64,000 nt of DNA from Brachionus manjavacas (taxonomy: Eukaryota; Rotifera; Eurotatoria; Ploima; Brachionidae). Each line of letters opens with the position of its first letter. Position 1 is the first letter of the stretch. The position numbers and the translations under genes are program-made. Below the pieces are notes generated by a model, which was given only the letters and a program-made list of their open reading frames with translations, ran no database searches and was not told the origin of the DNA. Positions 10,659-22,509 of the stretch are shown in pieces. The stretch spans positions 2,294,001 through 2,358,000 of the forward strand of contig JAHQIY010000012.1 in the NCBI GenBank assembly GCA_019054805.1, given 5' to 3'.

Positions 10659-12675
10659 GTTTTCGTTATGTTTTTATATCAAAGGCATGATTTTTGCCCT
10701 TATTTGCAGGTTTTTAAAATAAAGTTAAAGACAATAAATACTTTTTAAAATGCATTTTTAATCTTTTTTATATTTATAACGTTTTCAACTTTTTCTGTGC
10801 AAGATTTTGCCACAATTAATAATTCATCATTTTTGGTTCACTCGAATTCAGAATAGAACAATGTTTTATTGGAATATTCATATTTTCAGTGAAATATTAT
10901 ATTTAGTATTCGAATCTTTTTTTATTTGATCTTTAATCGTATCTCCTAATTTTCTCCTCTCACCACGCTAATGCATTTCATCGAGCGTTCCATGTAAAAT
11001 TATTATGGGAGGATTGAAAGTGTATCTAATACATCTGATACAAGATTCGTAAAAATGATACTATTTTTTCTTTAGAAACAAGACAAGGATTATCATCTTT
11101 GAATGATTTTTTTTCATAAGCCTAATAGAAAGATTCCAACATTAACTAAGAAGATGACCATCTTGTCCCATTTTCACATCTAAATTTATATTTTTTGCAT
11201 ATAAAATCTACTGATTTTATATTCGAGTTTCTTATTGAGATTGCATATTTAGACAGTTTTGCAAAAATCTTACTAAAATTTTTACCTTTGTCAATTGATG
11301 TACGTATAACTAAGTTGATTTTATGAGAAGCACATGAAAATCTTGGTACTGAATTGGTTCCTAACTGAATGTTTTAAAAATTAACTGGGTCCGAATTTTC
11401 TTCATAAATATTTCTGATTCAAATTCAGAATATGTTACATCATTAACTTGAAACAAATTTGCTTCGGTTGTTTGAGACACAGTTTCAATTACTCCAAACT
11501 CAGATTGAACTTGCTGAATTTTTATTCGTTTACTTCACTTTCGTTTTCTTATTCTGATTCAGTTATTGAAAAATTTATTTCCTCATCAACAACAGTTTGA
11601 ATCTCTCGATCTATTTCATGAAACAAAGACCTGACCTCATTATTGTTTGGGTTGGAATCAGGTAAAGGATTATTGTACTGCCCGATGAGTTCGTCAAACA
11701 AATAATTTTGTTTGAAAAGTCTAATCACCGCAGAAGCTTGGTTACAACAAAATCCGGAAATTTTCGTCTTGTCAAAGTTAAACTTATTGATAATAGTTTC
11801 AACACATTCCTTAATTGACTCGGCATTAGAACCATTCGTCGGAACCATGCCAATAACACGAATATTCTTGGTTAAATTGCTAAAAAACATTGATGCTGCC
11901 AATGCAAGATAATGTTGTGCTAAAATATTTGACCAAAGGTCCGTAATTAGATAAATTGATTAAGCCTCTTTTAACATTTCTTAAATTGACTTTTAAAGAA
12001 TATCGATAAGCTCAGGCAATATATTTGTCTTGAAAGTATCCTCACAAGGAATCTCAAATTTGCGCATCTTTCTTAAAAAAGGATTTGAAATTTCATTGAT
12101 TGCTGTAGAAGATGTCAAAAAATATTTTTCTAAATTTGTTAATTTTTCGTCTAAATTTCCAATTTCGTTGAGCACTATCCAACTGAGATGTAAATGAAAT
12201 AAGCCAATTTCTGACATTCTTGTAAATTTTTCTAAGTGTTTTTTCATGTTTCCTGATTCACCTAATTTCGCTTTATAAAAGCAACTACATTCGATACATT
12301 TAAAAGGTCGATTTATCTAGGTCTCAACGCAAATTATGTTTGAGAGTAAATAAAATTATGTATAGGCGAATATTTGACATTTTTTTTCAATTTTCAATTC
12401 TTTTTTCTCAAATATGTTGTTTTAACCATCTTCTATCATTTTATTTACACTCACTTTATCTTAATTAAATAAAAATAATATTATATAATGAATAAATAAA
12501 TAAATTTGTGATTTTTTATCTAGCTCCTTAAGTGATAAGTCTTTGTCAAATTATTCTTTTTCAATTGGAAGTTATTTTAGAATAACAACTTAAAAAGAGA
12601 TTTTACGGAAATTAAATACATATTTTTAAATAATAAAATACCTTATGTTATGTATAAAATTAAATAAAATTAACT
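10436..12675. repeat. Direct repeat copy B (partner 1-2238)
   Basis: This is the second copy of the duplicated block, offset 10435 from copy A with a net +2 bp from homopolymer indels. It begins (within the window's overlap) in LPMO exon 6 and ends at 12675 inside the hAT pseudogene, which here continues uninterrupted to about 12900. Copy B is therefore closer to the ancestral arrangement on the right side. Confidence 0.93.
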
Positions 12676-12900
12676 TAAATATTAAAAATATTGTTTACCA
12701 TTGCTTGACTCGTATGATTTGAAATATTTTGAGTTGTGTTGGATGAAATTTGTTGCTGAATTTGAACACGGCTTGCAGTACGCCTTTACATTCAGGAAGT
12801 TTGCGGTAGAGACTGTTGTGTATCTGATGCTGCTGAAATAGACGGTCTAACAGTACGAGTACTTTTTTGTCGCTTTTTATTATTCAAAATCATTTTATTA
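11075..12900 (-). pseudogene. Decayed hAT (BED-finger) transposase, copy B
   Basis: Same content as the copy at 640-1880: pieces at 11549-11902 and 11993-12247 plus the BED finger. An additional N-terminal segment at about 12690-12895 (starting MILNNKKRQKSTRT, with SISAASDTQQSLPQ) is missing from copy A. Stops and frameshifts are shared with copy A, so decay preceded the duplication. Just upstream (13040-13140) repeats of AACCCGAG-like words may be remnants of the element's subterminal repeats. No clean TIR pair was found. Confidence 0.7.
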
Positions 12901-13390
12901 TTCAAAATTTTGTTTTATTTAGAAATTTTTAAATTTTTCAAACAAATTTTGAACTAAGTATTACATAATTTTTATAAAAGAATTTTTTTAAAGCATTAAT
13001 AATTAAACATTCATACTAATTAAAATTAAAACCCAAAAAAAATTTAAACCCGAATTCGAGTTCTTGTACAAAAATGTAAAAAACCAAAAACCCGAGTTAG
13101 GGTACGTGGACAAACTCGGAATTCCAACATGTTCGAACGAGTCGATTTTTCGTGTCGGAATGTATGTTCGTACATAAAATATCTAACATGTGAAATGTAG
13201 AGTTCCATCGGGTTGAAAATCTTGAACTAGTATTATTATTTGCTCATATTAAAGATATTCCTATTTTGAATTCATCATGAGCATGTTTATCGCTGTTTTA
13301 CGCCCATTTTGGTTATCAAATAATTAAAAATAAAAATTCTCTAAAGTCTCTTTTTTTCGTTTAATTTTTTTTTACCAGAAGCAATGAATT
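12901..13390. other. AT-rich spacer with possible hAT terminal remnants
   Basis: No gene is seen. Two CCCGA-containing words (about 13050 and 13100) and an inverted-looking TTCGAACGAGTCG segment near 13130 could be the outer end of the hAT element. The remainder is plain AT-rich DNA. Confidence 0.4.
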
Positions 13391-13421
13391 AGTTATTTTT
13401 TAACAGACATTTTTAATAGTT

Positions 13422-16300
13422 TTACTTTTTGACTTCAAAGTCGAAGGTTTGCGGAAACCCTATGTTATCTCTATGTTGGAGCCTCGAAATTTCTTTGTGA
13501 TATTTGAAGCAGTGACCTCTTCCTTGGATTTTGGTGACATTAAAATTGTTGCTTTTTTCAACCAATTCTATTCCATGCATGAACTTGTATAATTGAATTA
13601 GATCACCTCTTTTTCTTCTTTCCACCAGATTTGGAATGTTTAAAGCCTTCAATCTGCTTTCATACGGTTTGTTTCTAATTGAAGAAACAAATTACGTAGC
13701 TCTGCGTTGAATCCTCTCAAGATTCTCACAATCCGACTTAAGAAATGGAGACCATACAGGCACAGCAAATTCCAAAAGAGGACGAAAAAAATTTAAATAC
13801 AATGATCTAAATAACTTACAATCAAAACGAGCGAATGACTTCCTGATGCGACCCAACATTTGATTTGCTTTGTTTGTAGCCTCTATCACTTGGTTTTTCC
13901 ATTTGAGATTTGTATTGAAGATAACTCGAAGATCTCTTTCGGTTTCAGACGTTGATAACTGTTTACCATTAATAAAAGAGTGAATTCTTTGTTTTTATGA
14001 CCGTAATGCATAACCACACATTTTGATGTGTTGAAGAGAAGAACCCAATCTTGAGTCCACTTGAAAATTTAACCTAAATCTGATTGAAGTTTCACTGCGC
14101 ATATTTCTGATACCGTTTGCGAGAATATTTTTGTATCATCTGCATACATTTTGACAATATTCTCTATTCCTTTTGGTAGATCATTGATATACAAAACTAA
14201 CAAAAGTGGACCAATCACTGATCCTTGTGGTACATTCTAAAAATCTCAACCCAATCCGACAAAATTTCACCTTGAACAACTCGATGTCTTCTATTTTTCA
14301 AAAAAGCTTCAATCCATTTTAGTGTCAGACCATCAAAGACATACGCTTTCAATTTAGCTATTAGTCGTCTGTGCGGAACAGTATCAAATGCTTTCGCAAA
14401 ATCTAGCAGAATTACATCAACAGGAATACTTTTGTCTAGACTCATTGAGATGAAATCTAGAGTTTCCATAAGATTAGATGTACATGACTTTTTCTTGACA
14501 AATCCATGTTGTTCTTTAGATATAATATTGTTCTTATAAAGATAGTCTTCCATTTTGGTTCTTATTATGCTTTCCATAATTTTGCACGGAATTGAAGTTA
14601 AAGACACGGGACGATAATTGCTGGCCGTTGATTTATCACCTTTTTTAAACAATGGAGTAATATTTGCTGATCTGAATTGTATTGGAAGCTGATTATTAGA
14701 TAAAGACTTTCTGAAAATTAAAGTTAAAGGAACAGTAAAGGCTTCTGCACAGTTTTTTAGCAATAGCGGATGAAGCTTGTCTACACCACATGATTTATTT
14801 TGATTAAGGTCTTCTAATTTTATATAAACCCCTTCATAACTAATATCATTTGGTTCAATGTCAATATATTCTGAACAGTTTTCATTTAGTTCGGCTACAA
14901 AAGGTGGAAGCTCCCCATCTTGTTCAATAACAAAAACATCTTGAAAAAATTTATTTATTAGATTTGATATCTCTTTCGGTTCTTGCGTTTATTCATTGTT
15001 TGACTTCTTTAATGCTTTGATTGATTCTCTGATTACTTGTTGATCATTTAGATATTTGTATAATAATTTTGGATTCTTCTTAGCTTTATCTACTAAATTT
15101 CGTTCAAAAGTTAGTCTGGCTCTTTTTATTTCGAAGAAACTAATTTACAGATACTTTTGTAATCATTATAAAGATTCATATCCTTCCAGTTACATGAACA
15201 GTTCCTGTATCTAAGATTTTTCTTATTCCTAATTAAGATCTTGAGATCATCTTTTATCCAAGGTTTTGAGATACTTTTCTTTTTAGAGCCATCCGTCACT
15301 GGAATGAATCGATTACTAGCTTCGCTGACATAGAAAATAAACTCATTGTACATTTCCTGAATATTTAAATTTACAAATAAGTGCACCCAATCAATATTTG
15401 ATAAAAAATCAGAAATTTTTTCAAAGTCAGCTTTACTATAAAGAAATTTTTCAATAATATATGATTCCTTACTAACCTTGTTTTTGAGTACAAAATTGAA
15501 AAAGATAACCAGATGTCCTTTATTAATGTTACCAAGCACAAATTTTGTATCGATTGCATACACACTGCCAGACTGAGTCGTGAAAATCAAATCCAAAGTG
15601 TTGACAGCTTTTTCGTTTGACATTTGAAATGTTGGAACATTTACATGCTGATATAAAAAAGTGTCGCTTAGCGTCTCGCTGAATTTATGTTCGATGCCAT
15701 TTTCGTTTAAGATTTCTGAAACACAGCCATTTGACCAGATGATTGATATAAAGTTAAAGTCACCCATTATTAGAATATCCTTAAAACCTCTTTCATCCAC
15801 ATAGTCTTTAGCTTGTTTGAAGACTAAATCAAAATCGTTCATTTCAACAAAATCGTTTGGCCTAAAAAGAAAGCCAACTAAATACTTTTCACAGTTAAAG
15901 TTAACAACTACCCAAATTTGTTCTATTTTACTTAAATTAAATCCTGCATCATTTAATTCAAATGAATCGATATTTTATCAATGTAGAGACATACACCCCC
16001 GCCTCTGCGTCCATCACTTCTGTCCTTTCTGTACAAATTGTATCCTTTAATATTTGTAATTGAGTTGCTCTTAAACCAAGTCTCACTAACTGCCACAATT
16101 TTTGGGCTATATGTTTCAATTACAACACTGAATTCATCAAGTTTATTGTCCAAGGAAGTAGCATTTAAATACATACATTTTAAAGATTCGAGATTATCCA
16201 CACGTGATGACGCTTTTGATGAACGATTATTGCTTCTTAAATTTGACGATATGATTTCCACGGATGCCATATCGAAAGGGCGAGTCTTGTGAAAGACCAT
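13422..16300 (-). pseudogene. LINE 2 ORF2 (endonuclease + reverse transcriptase), broken
   Basis: Endonuclease: LKCMYLNATSLDNKLDEF, IVAVSETWF and GYNLYRKDR (16300-15953), then after a frameshift ILIMGDFNF and NTLDLIFT (15842-15126). Reverse transcriptase: SANITPLFKKGDKS, ASNYRPVSLTSI, EQHGFVKKKSCTSNL, LLDFAKAFDTVPH, PQGSVIGPLLLVLYINDL and MYADDTKIF. The C-terminal domain has ARFDCKLFRSLYLNFFRPLL, LERIQRRAT and RRKRGDLIQLYKFMHGI (13889-13422). Frameshifts near 15950, 15130, 14220 and 13690 prevent a single product. Confidence 0.8.
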
Positions 16301-16986
16301 TATTTGCTTCGTTTCTTTGTTTCCTCAATTCATAGTCTAAAGCTCTTTCGGTTTCTGTCAAATCTGGACTAAGATAAATAGATTTGAAATTATTTGAATC
16401 TCGCAATTTTTTGGCTGCTAGGAGTAGTGGATTTCTGTTTGCTTCTTCTTTGAGTTCTACTAGAATTGGGCCTGGTCTACTTTGGTCTTTCGATCTCAAG
16501 CGTCTTGAATACGTTGCCTTGACATCACCTTTTCCAATAGTGGTCAAAATTTGTTTGATTTTTTTATTCATCTTCTGCCCTCCTGTATGTTAGAATCTCT
16601 TTCTTTGATTCTGGCACACCATAAATGATCACATTTTTTTTTCTTTTGATTCTTTCATCCATTTCGCTGATGGTTGCTTTGCTACAGCTATCTGGTCGGC
16701 TGGTTTTTTTGCATTTTTTTGTCCCTTGTTTTACAACTTGATCCAACTGACTACTGATGTTGGATGAGTTTGCTGTTTTATTTGCCGCTGCCAATTCAGA
16801 TTTCATTTTGTTTATTTCAATGTCTTTCTCAATTTCTCTTTCCTCTAGATGTTTCACATGATATGAAAGCTCCAGGACGAATTTCAAAATATTACCGCAC
16901 CATTCATGCAAAGTTTTTGAATGCCCAGATACGGTTCCCTGTCCAAACGTTGGCCAGTTTGTTTCAAGCAAAAAATTTGAGTCCAT
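16227..16986 (-). pseudogene. LINE 2 ORF1, one frameshift
   Basis: Two overlapping frames (16986-16564 and 16571-16227) form one ORF1 with a single-base frameshift at about 16566, where GAAGATGAATAA can be read as the end of one frame and the start of the other. The N-terminal half has a coiled coil (HVKHLEEREIEKDIEINKMK). The segment KKNVIIYGVPESKKE is the first strand of the RRM-like fold common in CR1/L2 ORF1 proteins, followed by a basic C-terminal part. It would bind element RNA in related LINEs. Confidence 0.7.
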
Positions 16987-17351
16987 TTGACAAAAACTGC
17001 GTGCTTTTTATTTTAATTTGGCTTACTTGTGCTTATATTTTGGTGTGTTCTTTTCAATTTTTTTTTTCTATTTCTTATTTCTATCTTCTATTTTCTTACT
17101 TCTATTAACCTAATTTATTTATGTTTTTCATAAGAGAACAATAAATACTATTTCTCTTTTAGGAATTTTAAGTTCTTTCTAATATTATCCCAGTCAAGCT
17201 AAAATCGATAACTTCATGTATGTTTCATCTATGAATCATCTCATTTTTTATGCATGAAAAATGTTTCTGGATTAAAACCAGGAAATTTTCATCTTTTTCT
17301 CTTCAGAACATAAAAAATGACCCAATAATGAAGTAACAATGAAGTTTTTTG

Positions 17352-17445
17352 TCGAGCTGATGGTGTAATGGTTCGATCAGCCGCTTAAAAAGTGTAGTAA
17401 GCAAAAAAAAAGGTCGATGGTTCGAATCCTCCTGGAGGAATTCGA
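17352..17445 (+). promoter_or_regulatory. tRNA-like head with Pol III A and B boxes at the RTE 5' end
   Basis: Immediately after the target duplication comes a tRNA-like segment. The A box TGGTGTAATGG (17361-17371) fits TRGYNNARNNG exactly. The B box GGTTCGAATCC (17419-17429) fits GGTTCGANTCC exactly. They are separated by 47 nt, within the normal tRNA/SINE range. GCTGA/TCAGC can pair as a D-stem, and ATGGTGTAATGGTT resembles the D-arm of tRNA-Gln. The T-stem and acceptor are degenerate, so it is not a tRNA gene. An internal Pol III promoter at the element's exact start is the inference. Confidence 0.7.
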
Positions 17446-17598
17446 AGTAGAAAGTACGCGGTTGAAAGGTATCATGTACACCAAAGGCTCTTCTGCAAGC
17501 GCGTAGGGCTAACTACCCGACCGCCCAAGTATATAAAACTAGTTACAAAGAAATCAAGAAACCAGAAAGAAGCTCAAGGGAGTAGCGGTAACATTCCG

Positions 17599-20581
17599 AT
17601 GGCCGAAACAACGTCAGTCATGACGCTTGAAACTGAAAACCTACGGGGAGGTTGCAAGCAGAAAAGTGGGATATTTACTGCGAAACATAGATGTAGAGTC
17701 GGAACCTGGAATGTCAGAACCATGTCCGAAACATCCAGATGCGCTCAAGCTGCACTGGTCTTGGAAAAATACGGTTTAGAGGTGCTAGGTATATTTGAAA
17801 GTCGCTGGACAGGATCAGGCCAAATAAACAATAGTAGATGGACCTTCCTGTATTCTGGTACTGATAACACAAGACAACACGGCGTAGGGATAATGCTTTC
17901 AAAGCAAGCAAAGGATGCCATGATAGAATGGGAACCTATAAGTGAAAGACTGATTCGCACACGGCTAAAAGGGAAGCATTGTAACACATCCATCATACAA
18001 TGCTATGCCCCAACAAACGAAGCAAGTGAAGAGGAAAAATCTATATTCTACGAACAGCTACAAGAAACTTTAGATAAAGTGCCTCTACATGACCTCATGA
18101 TAGTCATGGGCGACATGAATGCGAAAGTTGGAAGTGATAACTATGGGTTTGAAAAGTGCATGGGATCTCAAGGTTGCGGAGAAAGAAAAAAAAATGGTGA
18201 AAGACTAGTAGATCTATGTATGACTAACAACCTCTGTATAGGTGGATCAATGTTACAGCACAAAAATATACACAAACTGACATGGCAATCTCCAGATAAG
18301 AAAACTTTAAACCAAATTGATCATATAATGATCAATAAAAGATGGAGGTCTTCCCTAAATGACACTAAAGTCTTTAGAGGAGCCGACATATATAGTGATC
18401 ACTATCTGGTAGGAGCGTGTATAAAGTTGAAACTGAGTAAAGCCTACCAGAGGAATACAGAAAAGAAATACGATGTTGGACGTCTAGCTGATCCCAAAAG
18501 TAAAACAGAATACAGCAGAAAGCTAAGAAAGAGCCTTCAAAAACTTGAACAGCAAGATAAGTCGGATATACAAAGAAGGTGGTCAGAAATTCGATAAGCC
18601 TATTGTAAAACAGCAGAAGAGGTTCTAGGATTTGTAAAACATCAAAGGAAAAGGTGGATATCCGATGAGACCTGGGCACTGATAGCTGAAAGAGGGGAAA
18701 TCAAAGCGAAAATGCTTCAAGCACAATCTAATCGAATCCGAGAGAAATTAGAATCATAATACGCACAGGCTTGTGAAGAAAGGAGCTAGGCGTGATAAGA
18801 GGAATTATATAAACCAGTGTGCTAGCGAAGCAGAAGAAGCCAGCTCAAAAGGGGACCTACATAAGCTACACAAGATCACTAATTCGATATGTAGCCCTTC
18901 ACAGAAAAAAACAACATTAATGAAAGACAAAGAAGGTCGTATCCTAACAACTGAAAAAGAGCAAAGAAAAAGATGGGTTGAGCACTTTAGAGAAGTTCTA
19001 AATAGACCAGAACCTTTAGAGTCTTTAAGACCAGAAGCAGCTAACACTGACCTCGATATAAACACCGAAGTGCCAAGCCTAAGAGAAATAGAAGCTGCGA
19101 TAAAGGCTCTGAAGAACCGGAAAGCACCCGGCATTGACGGAGTCACAGCAGAAATGTTAAAAGCTGATAGCAGTATCACAGTTGAGATATTGCAAGACCT
19201 CTTCAGTAAGATATGGCGGCAAGAAATAATACCAGAGGACTGGTCAAAAGGTCTAATAGTCAGGCTCCCAAAGAAAGGTAACAAAATGATATGTGACAAT
19301 TGGCGAGGAATAACACTGCTTCCAATGGCAAGCAAGGCGTTCTGCAGTATAATACTGGAACGAATCAGGAATTTTTTGGATGTTATACTTAGAGAAGAAC
19401 AAGCAGGTTTTAGACGAGGTAGAGGATGCATAGACCAGATATTTACACTTAGGAACATCATAGAACAAAGTCTGGAATGGAATAGCCCCCTGTATCTTAA
19501 CTTCATTGACTTCAAGAAAGCCTTTGATAGCATACACAGAGAAACCTTTGGGGCTTTATTAAGATCTTATGGCCTACCACAGAAGATAGTTAACTTGATA
19601 AAACTCTTCTACGAAAATTTCGAGTGTAACGTGATTCTGGAAAAAGGAAAATCTGAGAGTTTCAAAGTGTGTACAGGAGTCAGACAAGGGTGCGTTCTCT
19701 CTCCGACACTATTTCTAATATTGATTGACTATGTCATGAAGATAACTACGGTTAGTGCGAGAGGTATTCAATGGGGATTAACTGCAAAACTTGAAGACTT
19801 AGACTTTGCGGATGATCTGGTGCTAATATCTAATACAGAAGCACATATGCATATGAAGACGCAAGACTTGGCGAACAACGCTAAACCAACTGGACTCGAA
19901 ATAAATGGAGCCAAAACGAAAGTTATGTGCATAAACACCAAATTGGATACCCCGATCATCATCGATGGTGCACAAATCGAGTGTGTAAATGAATTCACAT
20001 ACCTAGGTAGCACTATCAGCACAACGTTGGGAGCACATAGAGACATTAAGAATAGACTTGCTAAAGCAAAGAGTGTCTTTGCTAGACTCCGACCAGCATG
20101 GAAATCAAAAAGCTATATCAAGGAAACAAAGCTTAAACTATACAACAGTGTAGTAAAAGCAACATTGATGTACGGAAGTGAATGTTGGGGGATAAGTGAA
20201 TCTGACAGGAAAAGCCTTAACAGCTTCCACACGGGAAGCCTGCGGAGGATTCTCGGGATACACTGGCCTGAGACATTGTCAAATGCTGACCTATACAGAA
20301 GAACAAATTCAGAGCCATTAAGTCAATGCATTAAGAACAAAAGACTGCGATGGCTCGGACATGTGCTTAGAATGAAAGAAACACGGATACCAAAAAGGGC
20401 CCTCCAATGGACACCTCAAGGGCGACGTAAGGTAGGACGACCAGCAGTAACATGGAGGTCAACAATCACGAAAGAGCTCATCGAAATGGGTATGACATGG
20501 GGAGAAGCAAGGGTAAAGGCAAAAGATCGACTTGAGTGGAAATCAAAAGTAATGACCCTATGCTCCACAAGGAGTGAATAA
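17599..20581 (+). pseudogene. RTE endonuclease-reverse transcriptase ORF, lightly damaged
   Basis: 17599-18597 encodes an apurinic-type endonuclease: RVGTWNVRTMSE near the start, RWTGSGQINN, IIQCYAPTNEASEEEK, MIVMGDMNAKVG and IYSDHYLVG. 18773-20581 (602 codons, unbroken) encodes the reverse transcriptase: KNRKAPGIDGVTAEMLK, NWRGITLLPMASK, EEQAGFRRGRGCIDQI, FIDFKKAFDSIHRE, TGVRQGCVLSPTLFLI and DFADDLVLIS. Its C-terminal domain has KRLRWLGHVLRM and GRPAVTWRSTITKEL. Between them are a TAA at 18595, a TAA at 18757 and a frameshift near 18766. The original ORF must have been one polyprotein. As it stands the copy cannot retrotranspose by itself, although the RT part is intact. Confidence 0.85.
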
Positions 20582-20608
20582 GGAGAAAAAAAAAAAATGA
20601 AGTTTTTG

Positions 20609-22195
20609 CATTTTCCAAAAACTTAGCATTTTCATCGTTACTTAATTCTTGAAACATCTCATTAATTATGATTGTATTATTTTGATTAAAGCCAAGAAAA
20701 CGTTCATGAGCTAAATTATTTGATTGTGAAGTGTTATTGGAAATTTTTCATTTTGCTTTTAAATTTACTAAATAGATGTTTCGATTTTGACTTTCCCTTT
20801 CAATAAAACTGATCATGAGAATATTCAATTAGAAATTAAACGAAACAAACTTAGTTGGTTGACAACAAATTTATTTGTTAAAAAATTGCTTATTTATTTT
20901 ATTCTTAAATAGCCATTAATATAATTTTAATTTTTATTTATATATAAATTCTTCCTTAAAATTCGTAAATTACCGAATTTATGAGATCAGTGATGAGATC
21001 ATGTTCAATTATTTATCAGTGTATCAGCTCTTGACAAAAGACATTATTTATATAATTGGATTGCTTATTATTTTCTTTGATTTAAAATTTACTCAAGCTA
21101 ATTTTTGTCTAGTTGAAGGGCTATTAAGTTATTTTAAAATTAATAAGCAAATTTATTTATTTATTTATTCAATGAACGCCTTGTAGGCGATGTAAAAAAA
21201 AAATAAAACAATAAAGTAATTAAACAATTAGGACAAAAAAATGTATAAGACAAATGAAGAGCACTTTTCCATAGCGAATTTTAAATGATCATAAATACAT
21301 AATTATTAAGCAAATTATATAATAAGAAATTAAAGTCTTTCTAATGAGAAAAATGTGAATTAACGCCTTAATCAAGCGTCAAAAATAATTTTCAGTTAAA
21401 AATCAGTTGAAAAAAAACTTATTAAATTTTTGCTTATTATTAACTTAAAAACTATTTGAAAAATAAAAAAAACTATCATTTAATAATTAATTAAATTATG
21501 ATGTATTAAAAAAAAATTTCATAGATTAATTCCGATGAAATATATTTATTTTCATCGGTGAATCTAGATGAAATGGTTCCTTACTCATTAATGATTTATC
21601 TATCAATTTTCATCGATTAATCATCGTTTTCTTTGTGACTGGGAATCTTTGGTAAAATTATTTTCACAATTAACGCTTGACTAAGAAAAATTTTATATTG
21701 TCTAGTTAATTGGAAAAAGAAAATGGTGGCTGAAAATAAATTCAAGTCATTTTCTTTGGTCTATAACTGAACATTTTGAACCAAAAATTTATTACGAAAT
21801 TAAAGTTAGCTCTGAATTTTTTCTAAGAGCTGCCCTTGGTTAAAATTTTTATCTTAATTCTCAAATTGATTTTATACTACTGAACTTTAAAAATTCCTTC
21901 TAGTAAATTTTTGAATTTAAATAAAGACATCCCCTCAATATCTTAAATACCTTAGTTGGCCCGATAATTAAGTCTAATTAACTGCGCTTTGAAAGATATA
22001 ATTTTTTTGATAAAACAAACGACAAACATTTTTTCCATTAGATAGCGCTATTTATAAATCGATTTGAGCTATATCTTCTCTATTAAATTAAAAAAAAACT
22101 ACAATTTAAACAAAAATTTATTTTAAGCTAATTAATAAATAATTCAAGCTAAAGATTTTTAAAATAATTCACATGTGCTGCTTGACAGGAAAGTC
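20609..22195. other. AT-rich intergenic; one minus-strand LINE 3' tail
   Basis: No gene recognised. At 21151-21190 there is a minus-strand LINE 3' end: hairpin CGCCTACAAGGCG (21177-21189) followed by an AATAAATAAATAA-type tail. A dyad ATGAAAAT/ATTTTCAT cluster around 21530-21630 (repeated ATTTTCATCGRT words) is unexplained. Confidence 0.5.
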
Positions 22196-22233
22196 CTTTT
22201 TATTTTTTGATATAAATTGGAATTTATTTCATT

Positions 22234-22425
22234 TTAATAGTAGCCAGGATATCCTCCTGGGAGTTGATGTCCTCCTGTGAATGGGTATCCTCCTGTTAGA
22301 GGATGTGAGCCGAGACCTCCGTATGGAGATGGGCCGTAAGGCATCATTGGCAAAGCTGGAGTCACTGGTACTACAGGCACACCTTGTACAACTGGAACGC
22401 AACATCTCGATTTTCCACATCCCAT
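22234..22425 (-). CDS. Small Gly/Pro/Tyr-rich protein, MGCGKSRCC N-terminus (63 aa)
   Basis: Single-exon gene with a TATA box 71 bp upstream and an AATAAA-like signal just past the stop (about 22220). The product begins MGCGKSRCCVPVV: Gly2 followed by Cys3 and a Cys pair is a good context for N-myristoylation plus palmitoylation, so membrane anchoring is plausible. The rest is Val/Pro-rich, then repeats GGYPFTGG, GGHQLPGGYPGYY. I do not recognise the family. The overlapping frame at 22229-22420 is Ser/Arg-rich shadow sequence. The composition bias, unlike the surrounding DNA, and the promoter argue that this frame is real. Confidence 0.65.
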   Translation of the reverse strand: MGCGKSRCCVPVVQGVPVVPVTPALPMMPYGPSPYGGLGSHPLTGGYPFTGGHQLPGGYPGYY

Positions 22426-22495
22426 TTTTAATTTTGATTTTTTGATTTTGGAAAATTAAAAATTTAATTTTGTTTTTCTTGAAATTTTTTGTCTC

Positions 22496-22503
22496 TTTTT
22501 ATA
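22496..22503 (-). promoter_or_regulatory. TATA box of the MGCGKSRCC gene
   Basis: Minus-strand TATAAAAA, 71 bp before the ATG at 22425. Confidence 0.55.
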
Positions 22504-22509
22504 GACTTT

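Larger units (their letters stand above)
13390..17110 (-). mobile_element. Near full-length non-LTR retrotransposon (LINE 2), minus strand
   Basis: A second LINE, read right to left: 5' UTR about 16987-17110, ORF1 (16986-16227), ORF2 endonuclease (16300-15126), reverse transcriptase (about 14990-13900) and a C-terminal region (13889-13422). The ORF1 and ORF2 frames overlap by about 75 bp. The 3' end is not marked by a clear repeat tail, so the left limit is approximate. The protein order and motifs (YADD, PQGSVIGPLLLVLYINDL) put it in the CR1/L2/Jockey-type assemblage. Confidence 0.8.
17352..20595 (+). mobile_element. Full-length RTE-type LINE with a tRNA-like 5' head
   Basis: Flanks carry a 13-14 bp target-site duplication, AATGAAGTTTTT(T)G, at 17338-17351 and 20596-20608, so the element is complete at about 3.24 kb. 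It begins TCGAGCTGATGGTG, has a 5' region of about 250 bp, one ORF for endonuclease plus reverse transcriptase (17599-20581), almost no 3' UTR, and an A-rich tail (20585-20597). Single ORF, tiny 3' UTR and the protein sequence fit the RTE clade. A second, rearranged copy is at 36091-36741. The intact target duplication shows this is a young insertion. Confidence 0.88.

Noticed and set aside
17352..17445. A genuine tRNA gene at the RTE start
   Set aside because: A and B boxes fit, but acceptor and T stems do not pair and there is no proper anticodon arm; it is a tRNA-like promoter head.
18374..19537. Minus-strand frames over the RTE (18374-18679, 18805-19533, 19253-19537)
   Set aside because: Shadows of the plus-strand endonuclease-reverse transcriptase; no domain and no promoter.
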